DNA from: CAZPHU01 sp964419255
Lineage (GTDB): Bacteria > Fibrobacterota > Chitinivibrionia > Chitinivibrionales > CAYFVL01
Assembly: GCA_964419255.1 (NCBI GenBank)
Contig: CAYQOU010000005.1
Location: forward strand, 1 to 64,000
Direction of reading: 5' to 3'
DNA: 64,000 nucleotides
In this document: positions 8,276 through 16,768 of the stretch, piece by piece
How positions within the stretch are numbered: position 1 is the stretch's first letter
Layout: each line of letters starts with the position of its first letter
Program-made: the position numbers and the translations under genes
Notes under the pieces: generated by a model
The model's input: the letters and a program-made list of their open reading frames with translations, nothing else
Database searches by the model: none
What the model was told of the DNA's origin: nothing

Positions 8276-8952
8276 TTTGACATTCCCGTTTTTGCCCCCG
8301 CCCGCACCGCCTCTATTCTTTTGGCGTAGTCATCGCTGCCGAAGATATAGGATCCGGCGACGAAAACATTCGCACCATTTTGGGCACAGGTAGCAGCCGT
8401 TTCATGATTAATACCACCGTCGACCTGAATATCGATATTTTTTCCCAGCTGTTTTGCCGCCTCATTAACCCTGGCAACCTTACCCATCATCTCAGGCATG
8501 AATTTCTGCCCGCCAAAGCCCGCATACACCGTCATTATGAGGACCTGATCGATCTGGGAAAGGTACGGAAGAAAAAGTTGGATATCCTTATCCGGATTGA
8601 CCGTGATACCTACCCGCACCCCGGTTTGCCTGATCTGCTGAATCACCCCCGGCAGATCGGCGCAGACCTCCGCATGTACGGTGATGGTATCCGAGCCGGC
8701 ATCCGCGAAGGCCGTGATATATTTCTCCGGATTGCTGATCATCAGATGAACATCCAGAGGCCGCGATACACATCTTTTTACCGCCTCGACAACCAGGGGA
8801 CCAAACGTAATATTGGGGACAAAATGGCCATCCATCACATCACAATGAATCAGGTCGGCACCGGCCTGTTCCGCCGCTTTGACTTCCTTTTCCAGTATCC
8901 TGAAATCCGCCGATAGAATCGATGGCGCGACCTGGATGAGCTTTTCACTCAT
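8272..8952 (-). CDS. rpe: Ribulose-phosphate 3-epimerase
   Basis: This cytoplasmic enzyme interconverts ribulose 5-phosphate and xylulose 5-phosphate in the pentose phosphate pathway. The 226-residue TIM barrel has all family marks: APSILSADF at the N terminus, HCDVMDGHFVPNITFGP with metal and substrate ligands, DVHLMI, MTVYAGFGGQKF and the phosphate-binding VDGGIN followed by FVAGSYIFG. The length is normal. It overlaps the S41 peptidase gene by four bases. Upstream, 275 bp containing a dispersed repeat separate it from the acyl-CoA dehydrogenase gene, so it probably has its own promoter. Confidence 0.97.
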   Translation of the reverse strand: MSEKLIQVAPSILSADFRILEKEVKAAEQAGADLIHCDVMDGHFVPNITFGPLVVEAVKRCVSRPLDVHLMISNPEKYITAFADAGSDTITVHAEVCADLPGVIQQIRQTGVRVGITVNPDKDIQLFLPYLSQIDQVLIMTVYAGFGGQKFMPEMMGKVARVNEAAKQLGKNIDIQVDGGINHETAATCAQNGANVFVAGSYIFGSDDYAKRIEAVRAGAKTGMSK

Positions 8953-9124
8953 GAGACTCGTCCTTTCAGATGAATGTCATTTCATCACTAACCGAGCGGT
9001 CCGTGGATGATTTTCGCGACCCATTGGAGGCCAAAGGTCGACCGATCACACAATCACCCGGAAAACCTCTCTGAAGTATTTCCCGGATTGATGAGACTCT
9101 CCTGCCTCAGGGGATTGCACACAT

Positions 9125-9147
9125 ATCGCAGCGGGAGAATCGCTCGA
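9125..9147 (-). repeat. Dispersed GCGATTCTC...GCGGCGA repeat, copy 2
   Basis: The minus strand reads GAGCGATTCTCCCGCTGCGA, three differences from the core consensus. The similarity to copy 1 reappears further on at a GGGAAATAC block, so the unit probably spans most of 9060-9150 in the gap between rpe and the acyl-CoA dehydrogenase gene. Nothing else was recognised in that gap. Confidence 0.6.
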
Positions 9148-9227
9148 TCCGGTTCATATAAAATACGAAAGCGCAGAGTGACTGTGCCCCCCTGCGCTTA
9201 TAATGGACTGCGCGTAGCAAAGAAAAT

Positions 9228-10379
9228 CTATTTTGCGGCTTCCTTGATGAGCTGCAGGGCGATTTCGTTGCGCTGAATCTGATTTGTTCCTTCATAGATC
9301 TGGGTGATCTTGGCATCACGCATACGCTTTTCCATCGGGTACTCGCGCATATATCCGTAGCCACCCATAACCTGAACGGCATCCACGGTTACGTCCATGG
9401 CAACATCGGAGCACATCAGTTTGCTCATGGCCGATTCCTTGGCGAATTTCTTCTCACCGGCATCGATTGTCTTTGCGGTAGCATACAAGAGTGCCCGTGC
9501 GGCTTCGATTTTGGTAGCCATATCGGCCAGCATATGCTGAACGGCCTGGAAGGAAGAGATCGCTTCGCCAAACTGCACCCGTTCGCGGGAATACTTGACG
9601 GCATCCTCGAATGCACCTGCCGCGATCCCCAGAGCCTGTGCACCGACACCCGGACGGCTGTAGTTGAGCGTATTGATGGCCACAATCGACCCCATACCCT
9701 CTCTACCCAGAAGATTTTCCTTCGGCACTTTACAATTCTGGAAAACAAGCTCGGTTGTGCTGGAGGCACGGATACCCATCTTATCCTCATGCTTACCGAA
9801 AGAGAAACCGTCCCAGCCCTTCTCCACTATAAACGCACTTATTCCCCGAGCGCCCTTAGCAGGATTGGTCTTAGCCAAAACGGTGTATGTTTCGGCGTTT
9901 TCTCCGTTGGTGATCCACTGCTTGGTCCCGTTGAGCACATAGTGATCGCCCTCAAGCTTTGCGGTGGTTTTCATCCCCAGAGCATCCGAGCCGGCATTTG
10001 CTTCGGTCAGTCCGAAAGCGGCAAGCTTCTTACCGGTGGCGATATCGGGCAGGTATTTTTTCTTCTGCTCATCCGAGCCGAAAAGAAGAATAGGAAATGT
10101 TCCCAGTGCGGTTGCGGCCATACAAAGCGAGATACCCCCGTCGGCCTTGGAAAGCTCTTCGACCGCAAGACACAATTCGAACACACCACCGCCAAAGCCG
10201 CCGAATTCCTCGGGGATGTAGAGCCCGTGCATGTCAACCTCCGCCAAAGCCTCTACCACATCCCAGGGAAATGTGCCTTTATGATCATATTCCTCACGAA
10301 CAGGAACAATTTTTTTCTGTGCGATTTCACGTGCCGTTTCCACAATCATCTGCTGTTCTTCAGTCAGAAACCAATTCAT
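9228..10379 (-). CDS. Acyl-CoA dehydrogenase
   Basis: This FAD-dependent acyl-CoA dehydrogenase of 383 residues oxidises acyl-CoA to 2-enoyl-CoA and passes electrons to electron transfer flavoprotein. It shows the FAD/substrate motif FGLTEANAGSD, WITNG, the second signature QVMGGYGYMREYPMEKRMRDAKI and the catalytic Glu in QIYEGTNQIQRNEIA (about residue 363), the position used by short- and medium-chain enzymes. The sequence most resembles butyryl-CoA-type members, but chain length cannot be settled here. Its start overlaps the end of rnc by 20 bp, with GGAGTGG as ribosome binding site, so it is translated as part of the fab-rnc operon. No etfAB genes are present nearby. Confidence 0.92.
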   Translation of the reverse strand: MNWFLTEEQQMIVETAREIAQKKIVPVREEYDHKGTFPWDVVEALAEVDMHGLYIPEEFGGFGGGVFELCLAVEELSKADGGISLCMAATALGTFPILLFGSDEQKKKYLPDIATGKKLAAFGLTEANAGSDALGMKTTAKLEGDHYVLNGTKQWITNGENAETYTVLAKTNPAKGARGISAFIVEKGWDGFSFGKHEDKMGIRASSTTELVFQNCKVPKENLLGREGMGSIVAINTLNYSRPGVGAQALGIAAGAFEDAVKYSRERVQFGEAISSFQAVQHMLADMATKIEAARALLYATAKTIDAGEKKFAKESAMSKLMCSDVAMDVTVDAVQVMGGYGYMREYPMEKRMRDAKITQIYEGTNQIQRNEIALQLIKEAAK

Positions 10380-11169
10380 CTTTTGCCACTCCTTTTATAC
10401 GGGATAAAATCATGTCTCTGTCATACGCGGTAAGCGCATTCTGGGCTGCATCCTGCTGTGCCAGCTTCTTATTTGGCCCGCAGCCCTCTCCGAGAGGGAC
10501 GCCGGCGATTTCGATACCCACCGTAAATTTCTTTGCATGTTCGGGTCCGCTTGTTGCCAACACCCTGTAGTGGGGAGTTCCCAACCCGTCACTCTGAGAA
10601 CGCTCCAGAATACGGCTTTTGTAATTTATGTTTCGCTCATCATTAAGAAATTCATCTATTCTGCAAAAAAGACTCTTCGACAGGAAAAGACGTGCTGAAT
10701 CCAATCCCGAATCCAGATAGATCGCCCCGACAATCGCCTCGAATGCATTCGATAAAATCGATTTTCTTTTCCGCCCACCGGATTTAATCTCCGAAACTCC
10801 CAAAATCATATGATCACCCAGATCAAGCTCAATCGCCACATCACCCAGAATCTTTCGGCTGACAATAAGCGACTTCATCTTCGAAAGCTGCCCCTCGGCC
10901 TTGTCGGGGTGCAGCAGATAGAGATGCTCGGTGACCAGGCAGTTAAGCACGGCATCACCCAAAAATTCCAACCGCTCGTTTGACAGAAGTCCGCATTTGT
11001 CTTCGGGGCCTATGTAGGATTTGTGAGTAAGCGCATGGGTAAGTAAAGCATGGTCATGGAAACGGTAGCCCAGTATATCCTCAAGCTCCTCCAGACTTGC
11101 ATCATAGCGGGCGCTTTTGTGAAACAGGCGCGCCCACAAACGTTTAGCCGTTTTTCTGATCTGCTTCAT
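10360..11169 (-). CDS. rnc: Ribonuclease III
   Basis: This double-stranded-RNA endonuclease matures rRNA and processes mRNA. The catalytic domain carries the signature NERLEFLGDAVLN (about residues 64-76), with the metal-binding Glu and Asp, and FEAIVGAIYLDSG, with the second acidic pair. The C-terminal dsRNA-binding domain ends in the usual GPNKKLAQQDAAQNAL. The extra 25 residues at the N terminus are basic, giving 269 residues, slightly long for the family. It overlaps fabF upstream by 26 bp and the dehydrogenase downstream by 20 bp. The fabF-rnc order is common in many bacteria. Confidence 0.97.
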   Translation of the reverse strand: MKQIRKTAKRLWARLFHKSARYDASLEELEDILGYRFHDHALLTHALTHKSYIGPEDKCGLLSNERLEFLGDAVLNCLVTEHLYLLHPDKAEGQLSKMKSLIVSRKILGDVAIELDLGDHMILGVSEIKSGGRKRKSILSNAFEAIVGAIYLDSGLDSARLFLSKSLFCRIDEFLNDERNINYKSRILERSQSDGLGTPHYRVLATSGPEHAKKFTVGIEIAGVPLGEGCGPNKKLAQQDAAQNALTAYDRDMILSRIKGVAKDELVSD

Positions 11170-12400
11170 ATTTTTTGAGGATTAGGGAAGCATTATGACC
11201 ACCGAAACCAAAGGAATTGCTCATGGCATAGGTAAGATTCCTTTTCACCGCCTCGTTTGGCGTATAGCTAAGCGGACAGTCCGGATCAGGATCTTCGTAA
11301 TTGATTGTAGGTGGCACGATACCGTCCCTGAGAGCCAGAGCAGAGGCGATAAACTCTATACCGCCGGACGCTCCCAATAGATGTCCTGTCATCGATTTAG
11401 TTGAACTGATATTCACGGTGTAAGCCTCCTCACCAAAAACGTCCAGAATCGCCCGTGATTCCTGTTTGTCGTTTAGTGGGGTGGATGTTCCGTGCGCATT
11501 GATATAGTCGATATCCGAAGGCGTAAGTTCGGCTGAACGCAGAGCCATTTTCATGGCCCGACATGCCCCTTCACCATCCGGAGGAGGTGCAGAGATATGG
11601 TGAGCATCACCGGTTGCTCCATATCCCACCATCTCCGCATAGATCGTCGCATTACGAGCCAGTGCATGTTCAAGAGTCTCAAGGATAACTATTCCCGACC
11701 CCTCACCCATGACAAACCCGTCACGTTTTTTATCAAAAGGAGAGCTCGCCTTCCGGGGAGTGTCATTGCGGGTAGAGAGTGCCTTCATCGAACAGAAGCC
11801 GGCAAAACTCAGAGGGGTAATGGTTGCTTCGGTTCCACCAGTTAGAGCAATATCCATCATACCGCTTTTCAGCGCCATAAATGCATCCCCGATCGCATGA
11901 GCCCCGGAGGCACAGGCGCTGACAACACAATAGTTGGGTCCTTTCAATCCATGACGAATCGAGACCATTCCCGAAGCCATGTCGGAAATCATCATAGGAA
12001 TCAGAAACGGCGAAACGCGGGAAGGACCACGGTTAAGAAGTTTTGTCTGTTCGCTCTCCAGCGTGGAAATGCCACCCACTCCCGAGCCGATGATTGTGGC
12101 AAATCGCTCACGATCAACACTTTCCAGATCTATTTCCGAATTTTTGATCGCCTGTTCGGCCGCTACGATGGCCAGCAGGATATTGCGATCGGTTCTTCTG
12201 ACTTCCTTGGGGTCAACATACTGAGAAAAGTCAAGGTCCCTCACCTCCCCGGCAATCTTGCATGGATATTTGGAGGGATCGAAAGCCTGGATGGTATCGA
12301 GTCCGGATCGACCGGTACGCATGGATTCCCAAAAAGTATCAATGTCATTGCCTATTGGGCTCACAACCCCCAAACCGGTTACTACAATCCTTTTCGACAT
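11144..12400 (-). CDS. fabF: 3-oxoacyl-[acyl-carrier-protein] synthase II
   Basis: This condensing enzyme of type II fatty-acid elongation joins malonyl-ACP to the growing acyl-ACP. The active-site Cys lies in VVSACASGAHAI (Cys163). The two catalytic His residues are in NAHGTSTPLND and TKSMTGHLLGASGG, and GFGGHN is near the end. At 418 residues the length is normal. It follows acpP by 130 bp and overlaps rnc. It acts with the fabG, fabD, fabH and acpP products encoded just upstream. Confidence 0.98.
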   Translation of the reverse strand: MSKRIVVTGLGVVSPIGNDIDTFWESMRTGRSGLDTIQAFDPSKYPCKIAGEVRDLDFSQYVDPKEVRRTDRNILLAIVAAEQAIKNSEIDLESVDRERFATIIGSGVGGISTLESEQTKLLNRGPSRVSPFLIPMMISDMASGMVSIRHGLKGPNYCVVSACASGAHAIGDAFMALKSGMMDIALTGGTEATITPLSFAGFCSMKALSTRNDTPRKASSPFDKKRDGFVMGEGSGIVILETLEHALARNATIYAEMVGYGATGDAHHISAPPPDGEGACRAMKMALRSAELTPSDIDYINAHGTSTPLNDKQESRAILDVFGEEAYTVNISSTKSMTGHLLGASGGIEFIASALALRDGIVPPTINYEDPDPDCPLSYTPNEAVKRNLTYAMSNSFGFGGHNASLILKKYEADQKNG

Positions 12401-12529
12401 GAACTGCTCACCTTCTTACACGTGTTTTGCTTTAAGAATCAGATACCACATAACAAAATCGGCTGTACGAATCGTGACTTGCGGTCCGTATTCGTACCTG
12501 CCGATCTTTAAAAACCTCACTCAGCCGAT

Positions 12530-12763
12530 TTACAGCTTGCTGTCTAAATACTCGATGGCGTCCTTCACACTCTTCATTTTCTCAGCATCTTCATCAGGTA
12601 TTTCAACATCGAATTCATCTTCGAAAGCCATGATCAGCTCAACCTGATCGAGTGAATCGGCACCAAGATCATCAATAAAAGAAGACTGGGGAGTGATCTT
12701 ATCCTCGCTGACTCCCAGTTTCTCAGCAATTATTTGCTTAATTTTTGCTTCTTTGTCGCTCAC
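12530..12763 (-). CDS. acpP: Acyl carrier protein
   Basis: This carrier of fatty-acid intermediates has 77 residues and is very acidic. The phosphopantetheine attachment site is DDLGADSLDQVEL, with Ser37. I choose the GTG at 12763 as start because AAAGGAGAG lies eight bases upstream and it gives the usual ACP length and N terminus (SDKEAKIKQIIAEKLGV). An in-frame ATG six codons upstream lies within that ribosome binding site. It sits between fabG and fabF, the most common arrangement. Confidence 0.97.
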   Translation of the reverse strand: MSDKEAKIKQIIAEKLGVSEDKITPQSSFIDDLGADSLDQVELIMAFEDEFDVEIPDEDAEKMKSVKDAIEYLDSKL

Positions 12764-12827
12764 GTTGGTCTCTCCTTTCAACGGTGAAAATCAAAAAAAG
12801 ATTATATAAAATGTGTTTTCTTGCACA

Positions 12828-13571
12828 CTACATGACAAGTCCGCCATCAACCGTCAGTACCTGCCCGGTGATGTATGCTGCCAGTGCCGAAGACAAAAAC
12901 AAAACCGCATGCGCAATATCAGTCGGTGTTCCAAGAGTTTTCATCGGAATCTGACCGGTTAATTTTTCTTTGTCCTGATCAGAAAGTTTGTCGGTCATCG
13001 CCGTTTTGATAAACCCAGGAGCAACAGCATTGACATTTATGGAGCGCGGCGCAAATTCCCGTGCGAGTGTCTTTGTCAAACCAATCATTCCCGCCTTGGA
13101 TGCGGAGTAGTTGGCCTGCCCGGCATTTCCCATCAAACCGACAACAGAAGCTATGTTTATGATTTTGCCTCCACGAGCCTTCATCATTGGGCGCGCAGCC
13201 TCTTTACAACACAAGAAGGCGCTCTTGAGATTGATATTCAATACCGAATCCCAGTCTTCTTCTTTCATCCTGAGTATCAACCCATCCCTGGTAATGCCCG
13301 CATTGTTAACAAGGATATCGATACGCTCGAGCGAAGAAAGAAACGTCTTAAACATAGCCGCAACCTCTTTACTGCTGGATACGTCTGCACCAATGGCACA
13401 GCTGCGGCGGCCAAGCGATTCTATTTCCGATGCTGCCTGCTGAGCAATCGATGCATCGATATCGCAAATACCTACATCCGCTCCCGCACGGGCAAGCGTC
13501 AGAGCGATCTCCTTTCCGATCCCCCGACCGCCACCGGTCACCAGAGCTGTTTTCCCGGACAAATCAATCAC
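12828..13571 (-). CDS. fabG: 3-oxoacyl-[acyl-carrier-protein] reductase
   Basis: This NADPH-dependent short-chain dehydrogenase makes the first reduction of the fatty-acid cycle. It has the cofactor motif TGGGRGIGKE, NNAGITRD, the catalytic Ser142, Tyr155 and Lys159 (YSASK), and the usual PGFIKTAMTD loop. The length of 247 residues is standard. It starts two bases before the end of fabD, so the genes are tightly coupled, and it is followed 64 bp later by acpP. Confidence 0.97.
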   Translation of the reverse strand: MIDLSGKTALVTGGGRGIGKEIALTLARAGADVGICDIDASIAQQAASEIESLGRRSCAIGADVSSSKEVAAMFKTFLSSLERIDILVNNAGITRDGLILRMKEEDWDSVLNINLKSAFLCCKEAARPMMKARGGKIINIASVVGLMGNAGQANYSASKAGMIGLTKTLAREFAPRSINVNAVAPGFIKTAMTDKLSDQDKEKLTGQIPMKTLGTPTDIAHAVLFLSSALAAYITGQVLTVDGGLVM

Positions 13572-13573
13572 GC

Positions 13574-14512
13574 CTACTCTCCTTGCTGAGACTTGTTGGA
13601 ATCAATCACCGAATATACATTATCTACGGATTCACAGGAAACCACAATCATACCGCGGTCAATTTTACGGGCAAGCCCTCTTAAGACATTACCCGGTCCA
13701 ACCTCCAGACATGGCCCCTGCTCCTGCGAGCAAACGAAGCGAATACTGTCGACCCAGCGCACAGGTGAAGTCAGCTGTTTTACAAGCAGCTTCCTCAGCT
13801 CCTCACCATCTCTTTGTGCATCCGCAGTCACATTTGTTATTACCGGACACCGGGCGTCGGCAAATGTAACACCCGCAAGTACCGCCGAAAACTCATCGGC
13901 GGCCTCCTGCATGAGAGGCGAATGAAAGGCACCGCTGACACTTAGAGCAATGATCCTTTTTGCCCCCGCCTGCTGCAACACCTCTCCCGCGGCCTTCACC
14001 GCTTCAATTTCACCCGAGATCACGGTCTGATCGGGGCTGTTTTCGTTTGCCGGCACAACGATCCCATCCACCCCCCGCAAAACCTCGGCGACCTTATCTC
14101 TATCAAGCCCGACTACCGCAGCCATGGTTCCGGGTGCTTTTTTACCCGCCTCCGCCATCAGTTTTCCCCGGGCCGATACCAGATTGAAACCATCTTCAAA
14201 TGAAAACACCCCGGCGGCATACAACGCACTGTACTCACCCAAAGAGTGCCCTAGAGTCATTGCCGGAGCAATCCCGTGCTCGGCTAATACATCGCTGATG
14301 ATCGACTCGACCGTAAACAGAGCCGGTTGAGTATTTTGAGTCGCAGTCAATTGATCCTGTGGACCTTCAAAACACAAAGCTGCCAGATCACGGCCCAATA
14401 GTTCACCGGCTTGCGCAAACCTCTTCCTTGCAAACTCGAACCTACGAAAAAAATCGGCACCCATACCAATTTTCTGGGCACCCTGTCCCGGAAAAAGGAA
14501 GGTTTTAGCCAT
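13574..14512 (-). CDS. fabD: Malonyl-CoA:ACP transacylase
   Basis: This enzyme transfers malonyl from CoA to ACP to supply fatty-acid elongation. Marks are FLFPGQGAQKIGMG at the N terminus, the active-site Ser90 in GHSLGEYSA and the catalytic His in SGAFHSPLM. I take the ATG at 14512 (312 residues) because GAAAGGTG stands upstream and family members begin with the FPGQG segment. A frame starting at 14593 would add 27 unrelated residues. The C terminus shows EVGPGNVLRGL as expected. The gene lies 90 bp after fabH and directly before fabG. Confidence 0.97.
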   Translation of the reverse strand: MAKTFLFPGQGAQKIGMGADFFRRFEFARKRFAQAGELLGRDLAALCFEGPQDQLTATQNTQPALFTVESIISDVLAEHGIAPAMTLGHSLGEYSALYAAGVFSFEDGFNLVSARGKLMAEAGKKAPGTMAAVVGLDRDKVAEVLRGVDGIVVPANENSPDQTVISGEIEAVKAAGEVLQQAGAKRIIALSVSGAFHSPLMQEAADEFSAVLAGVTFADARCPVITNVTADAQRDGEELRKLLVKQLTSPVRWVDSIRFVCSQEQGPCLEVGPGNVLRGLARKIDRGMIVVSCESVDNVYSVIDSNKSQQGE

Positions 14513-14602
14513 ACGATTAACACCTTTCGGTAAGGGAATTATCTCTTTCGGGGCTTCTACAACACTCGAACAAACTCCACTTCTGCAAAACACATCGGCA
14601 GC

Positions 14603-15562
14603 TTAAAACCGCACCAGCGCGCTTCCAACCGTCACTCCACCACCCAGGGAAGCAAACGCGACTACGGTACCTTTGCTGATCCGATTCTGTTCCCAGGCCT
14701 GCTCCAGAGCAAGTGGGATCGATGCAGAAGATGTATTTCCATAAAGATGGACGTTTGTGATTACTTTTTCCATCGGCATCTCCAGGTGCTGAGCCAAAGA
14801 TCTGATAATCCGGATGTTGGCCTGATGCGGTATCAGCAGATCAATCTCTTCCTTTGCAATGCCGCTTTTCTGAAGGCATTCGGTAGTCGATTCGCTCATC
14901 ATACGCACCGCATACTTAAACACCTCCCCGCCCTTCATGGTCATATACCGCTTCTCGCCCCATGAGGGTAATTTCAGTATGTCGCCGAGCGTGCCGTCGG
15001 AGGAAATAGTCGATCCGAGAACACCTGCATTCCCATCCTCCTCCACACTCATTACAACCGCACCCGCCCCATCACCAAACAGGATGCAGGTATCTCTGTC
15101 AGTCCAGTCCAGAGTGCGGGAAATCACCTCCGCACCAACAAGCAGTACATTTCTGCACTGCCCCGAGACAATCAGTGAATTGGCTACGGTCAGACCGTAA
15201 ACAAAGCCGGCACATGCAGCAAAGATATCAAACGAAAAGGCTTTTCTACACCCCAGTGCTCCCGCCATAACACATGCGGTTGATGGAAAGAAATTATCGG
15301 GCGTAAAAGTCGCACAGATGATTCCATCTACGTCGGAAGCATCCATCGCGGCCCGTTGCAACGCCTTTTGGGCAGCAGCAATGCCAAGATCACTGGCCTT
15401 TCCCGGCGCTTCGCGGGGAAAGATGTGCCGCTGAGAAATGCCTGTCCTTGTTTCGATCCACTCATTTGAAGTATCGAGAAACGTTTCCAAATCGAAGTTG
15501 GTTACGATATTTTCGGGCACCGCCGTACCAACAGACACTATTTTTGCACGCTTTATAGGCAT
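14603..15562 (-). CDS. fabH: 3-oxoacyl-[acyl-carrier-protein] synthase III
   Basis: This enzyme starts fatty-acid synthesis by condensing acetyl-CoA (or a branched starter) with malonyl-ACP. It shows the catalytic Cys117 in FAACAGFVYGL, His in LIPHQANIRI and Asn in LYGNTSSAS. It has 319 residues. The substrate-shaping residues cannot be judged by eye, so straight- versus branched-chain starters is open. It is the first fab gene after a terminator that follows rpmF. A ribosome binding site is present (AAAGGA) but spaced about 14 bases from the ATG. The plsX gene that commonly precedes fabH is absent. Confidence 0.97.
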   Translation of the reverse strand: MPIKRAKIVSVGTAVPENIVTNFDLETFLDTSNEWIETRTGISQRHIFPREAPGKASDLGIAAAQKALQRAAMDASDVDGIICATFTPDNFFPSTACVMAGALGCRKAFSFDIFAACAGFVYGLTVANSLIVSGQCRNVLLVGAEVISRTLDWTDRDTCILFGDGAGAVVMSVEEDGNAGVLGSTISSDGTLGDILKLPSWGEKRYMTMKGGEVFKYAVRMMSESTTECLQKSGIAKEEIDLLIPHQANIRIIRSLAQHLEMPMEKVITNVHLYGNTSSASIPLALEQAWEQNRISKGTVVAFASLGGGVTVGSALVRF

Positions 15563-15601
15563 AACCGCGTATATGGTCCTTTCAAATCGCCATTACTCCC
15601 C

Positions 15602-15721
15602 CTACATGCTCGACAATGGGGCAGCGGCGAATATTCCATTCAGAATCTGTTCGAAATAGGCATGTGCATACCTGTCGTGTTGACCTTTCGGCATGTTGTA
15701 ATCTACACACGCGTACTTCAT
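15602..15721 (-). CDS. Possible 39-residue ORF upstream of fabH
   Basis: A short frame beginning MKYACVDYNMPKGQHD and ending PLSSM fills half of the 300-bp gap between rpmF and fabH, where plsX normally lies. GGAA precedes the ATG by six bases. The composition is protein-like, but nothing is recognised. It could be a leader peptide for fabH or chance. No other gene was seen in this gap. Confidence 0.25.
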   Translation of the reverse strand: MKYACVDYNMPKGQHDRYAHAYFEQILNGIFAAAPLSSM

Positions 15722-15818
15722 ACGAGGTTCCATTTGCCTTCAGCTTGAGCAAAAAAACACAGAATTGCGGATAAAGACAAAAAACATCATTAAACTTCTC
15801 AGCGTATTGATGCTACCT

Positions 15819-15855
15819 CAAAATAAAATCCCCCTTTACTTCACAGCAAAGAGGG
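15819..15855 (-). terminator. Terminator after rpmF
   Basis: On the minus strand the stem CCCTCTTT/AAAGGGGG (one G-U pair) with a ten-base loop is followed by ATTTTATTTT. It begins ten bases after the rpmF stop codon, so DUF177-rpmF should form a separate transcription unit from fabH. Confidence 0.75.
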
Positions 15856-15864
15856 AGAAGCTGT

Positions 15865-16044
15865 TTAATCTTCAGGCTCTACAATTTCTACACCAGCGTA
15901 ATAGCCACAGTTTGCACACACCCGGTGGGGGCGCTTTGGCTGCTTGCAATGAGAACAGAGAGCTGGATTAGACACTGAAAGTGCAAGATGGGAACGACGT
16001 TTATCTCGTCGAGCCTGGGAAATTCGTCTTTTTGGGACAGCCAT
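15865..16044 (-). CDS. rpmF: 50S ribosomal protein L32
   Basis: This 59-residue ribosomal protein bL32 begins MAVPKRRISQARRDKRRSH, the typical start. It carries a zinc-ribbon with four Cys (CSHC at 30-33 and CANC at 43-46), so it is the zinc-binding form. AGGAGGCG just upstream of the ATG is a strong ribosome binding site. It follows the DUF177 gene by 30 bp, the standard order, and is closed by a terminator. Confidence 0.97.
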   Translation of the reverse strand: MAVPKRRISQARRDKRRSHLALSVSNPALCSHCKQPKRPHRVCANCGYYAGVEIVEPED

Positions 16045-16074
16045 ATCGCCTCCTGATTATATATAAAATTCCTG

Positions 16075-16566
16075 TTATTCGTTTTTTTCTCGAAGTTTTT
16101 TGAGTTTCTCCCACCGGGGATCAATCGTATCCTCAAAAGTTTCTTCTTCTTTTTCTATTTTGATTCCAGCACAATCGGATGAACACAACGGCATTATCGA
16201 AATATTTGTCATCAACTCGTCATAGACAACCTGCCCGATATCTATTTCGTCGTCTTCATCCTCATAATAGGCATCCGCTTCACCATCCTCACCGGTGGAA
16301 ACATCTGCGGATGTGCGATGCTCAATCAGAGCACCAAAACTACCGGTGAGCTTCTGGTCGAAAACCTCGAGACATCTTGCGCATTCCAACCGGACAGTAA
16401 CAGCGTACTCCACCTGCAGAAAAATCTGCTTCTGCATCCTGTCCACTTCTGCGCGGCATCTAACCGGCCCCATAAAAACTGCCGCTTCGGCCCGCTCATC
16501 TCTAAAGACGACATCCTGCTCACATGTCGAATGTCCGAAGGGCAAAGTGCGAATACTGATGATCAT
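16075..16566 (-). CDS. DUF177/YceD family protein
   Basis: This YceD/DUF177 family protein is linked to 23S rRNA accumulation in other organisms and almost always lies before rpmF, as here. From the chosen ATG it has 163 residues. It shows the family's CARC motif, an acidic middle (YYEDEDDEID), the conserved strand IDIGQVVYDEL, and the second Cys pair in CSSDCAG. The Cys pairs suggest metal binding. The start at 16566 is supported by a promoter (TTGACA-18-TATTTT) lying inside the 23-codon extension that a GTG at 16635 would give. No clear ribosome binding site is seen. Confidence 0.88.
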   Translation of the reverse strand: MIISIRTLPFGHSTCEQDVVFRDERAEAAVFMGPVRCRAEVDRMQKQIFLQVEYAVTVRLECARCLEVFDQKLTGSFGALIEHRTSADVSTGEDGEADAYYEDEDDEIDIGQVVYDELMTNISIMPLCSSDCAGIKIEKEEETFEDTIDPRWEKLKKLREKNE

Positions 16567-16586
16567 AACCAATAAATAATTTGTAG

Positions 16587-16616
16587 AAAATAAATCTACA
16601 GGGAAAAAGGTGTCAA
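16587..16616 (-). promoter_or_regulatory. Sigma-70 promoter for DUF177-rpmF
   Basis: Read on the minus strand, TTGACA and TATTTT are separated by 18 bp, about 20 bp before the DUF177 start. The -35 box is a perfect match and the -10 box has four of six. The position indicates a short leader. Confidence 0.65.
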
Positions 16617-16697
16617 GTCTCTTTCGATATATCACATGGATAATTCATCCACATGGCTTTTCTGAATGAAAAACGGGAATGGAAGCAAGGAACATCC

Positions 16698-16736
16698 AAA
16701 AAAAATCGGACCAACAGCACACGCTGTGACCCGATC
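16698..16736 (-). terminator. Terminator after the coiled-coil membrane protein gene
   Basis: Minus-strand stem with outer arms ATCGG/CCGAT and an inner imperfect arm ACAGCG/CTGT, followed by a run of eight T. It lies 33 bp after the stop of the gene at 16769-17425. Confidence 0.65.
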
Positions 16737-16768
16737 TCATGAAATGATAAGGCACTCCCCCTCCACCC

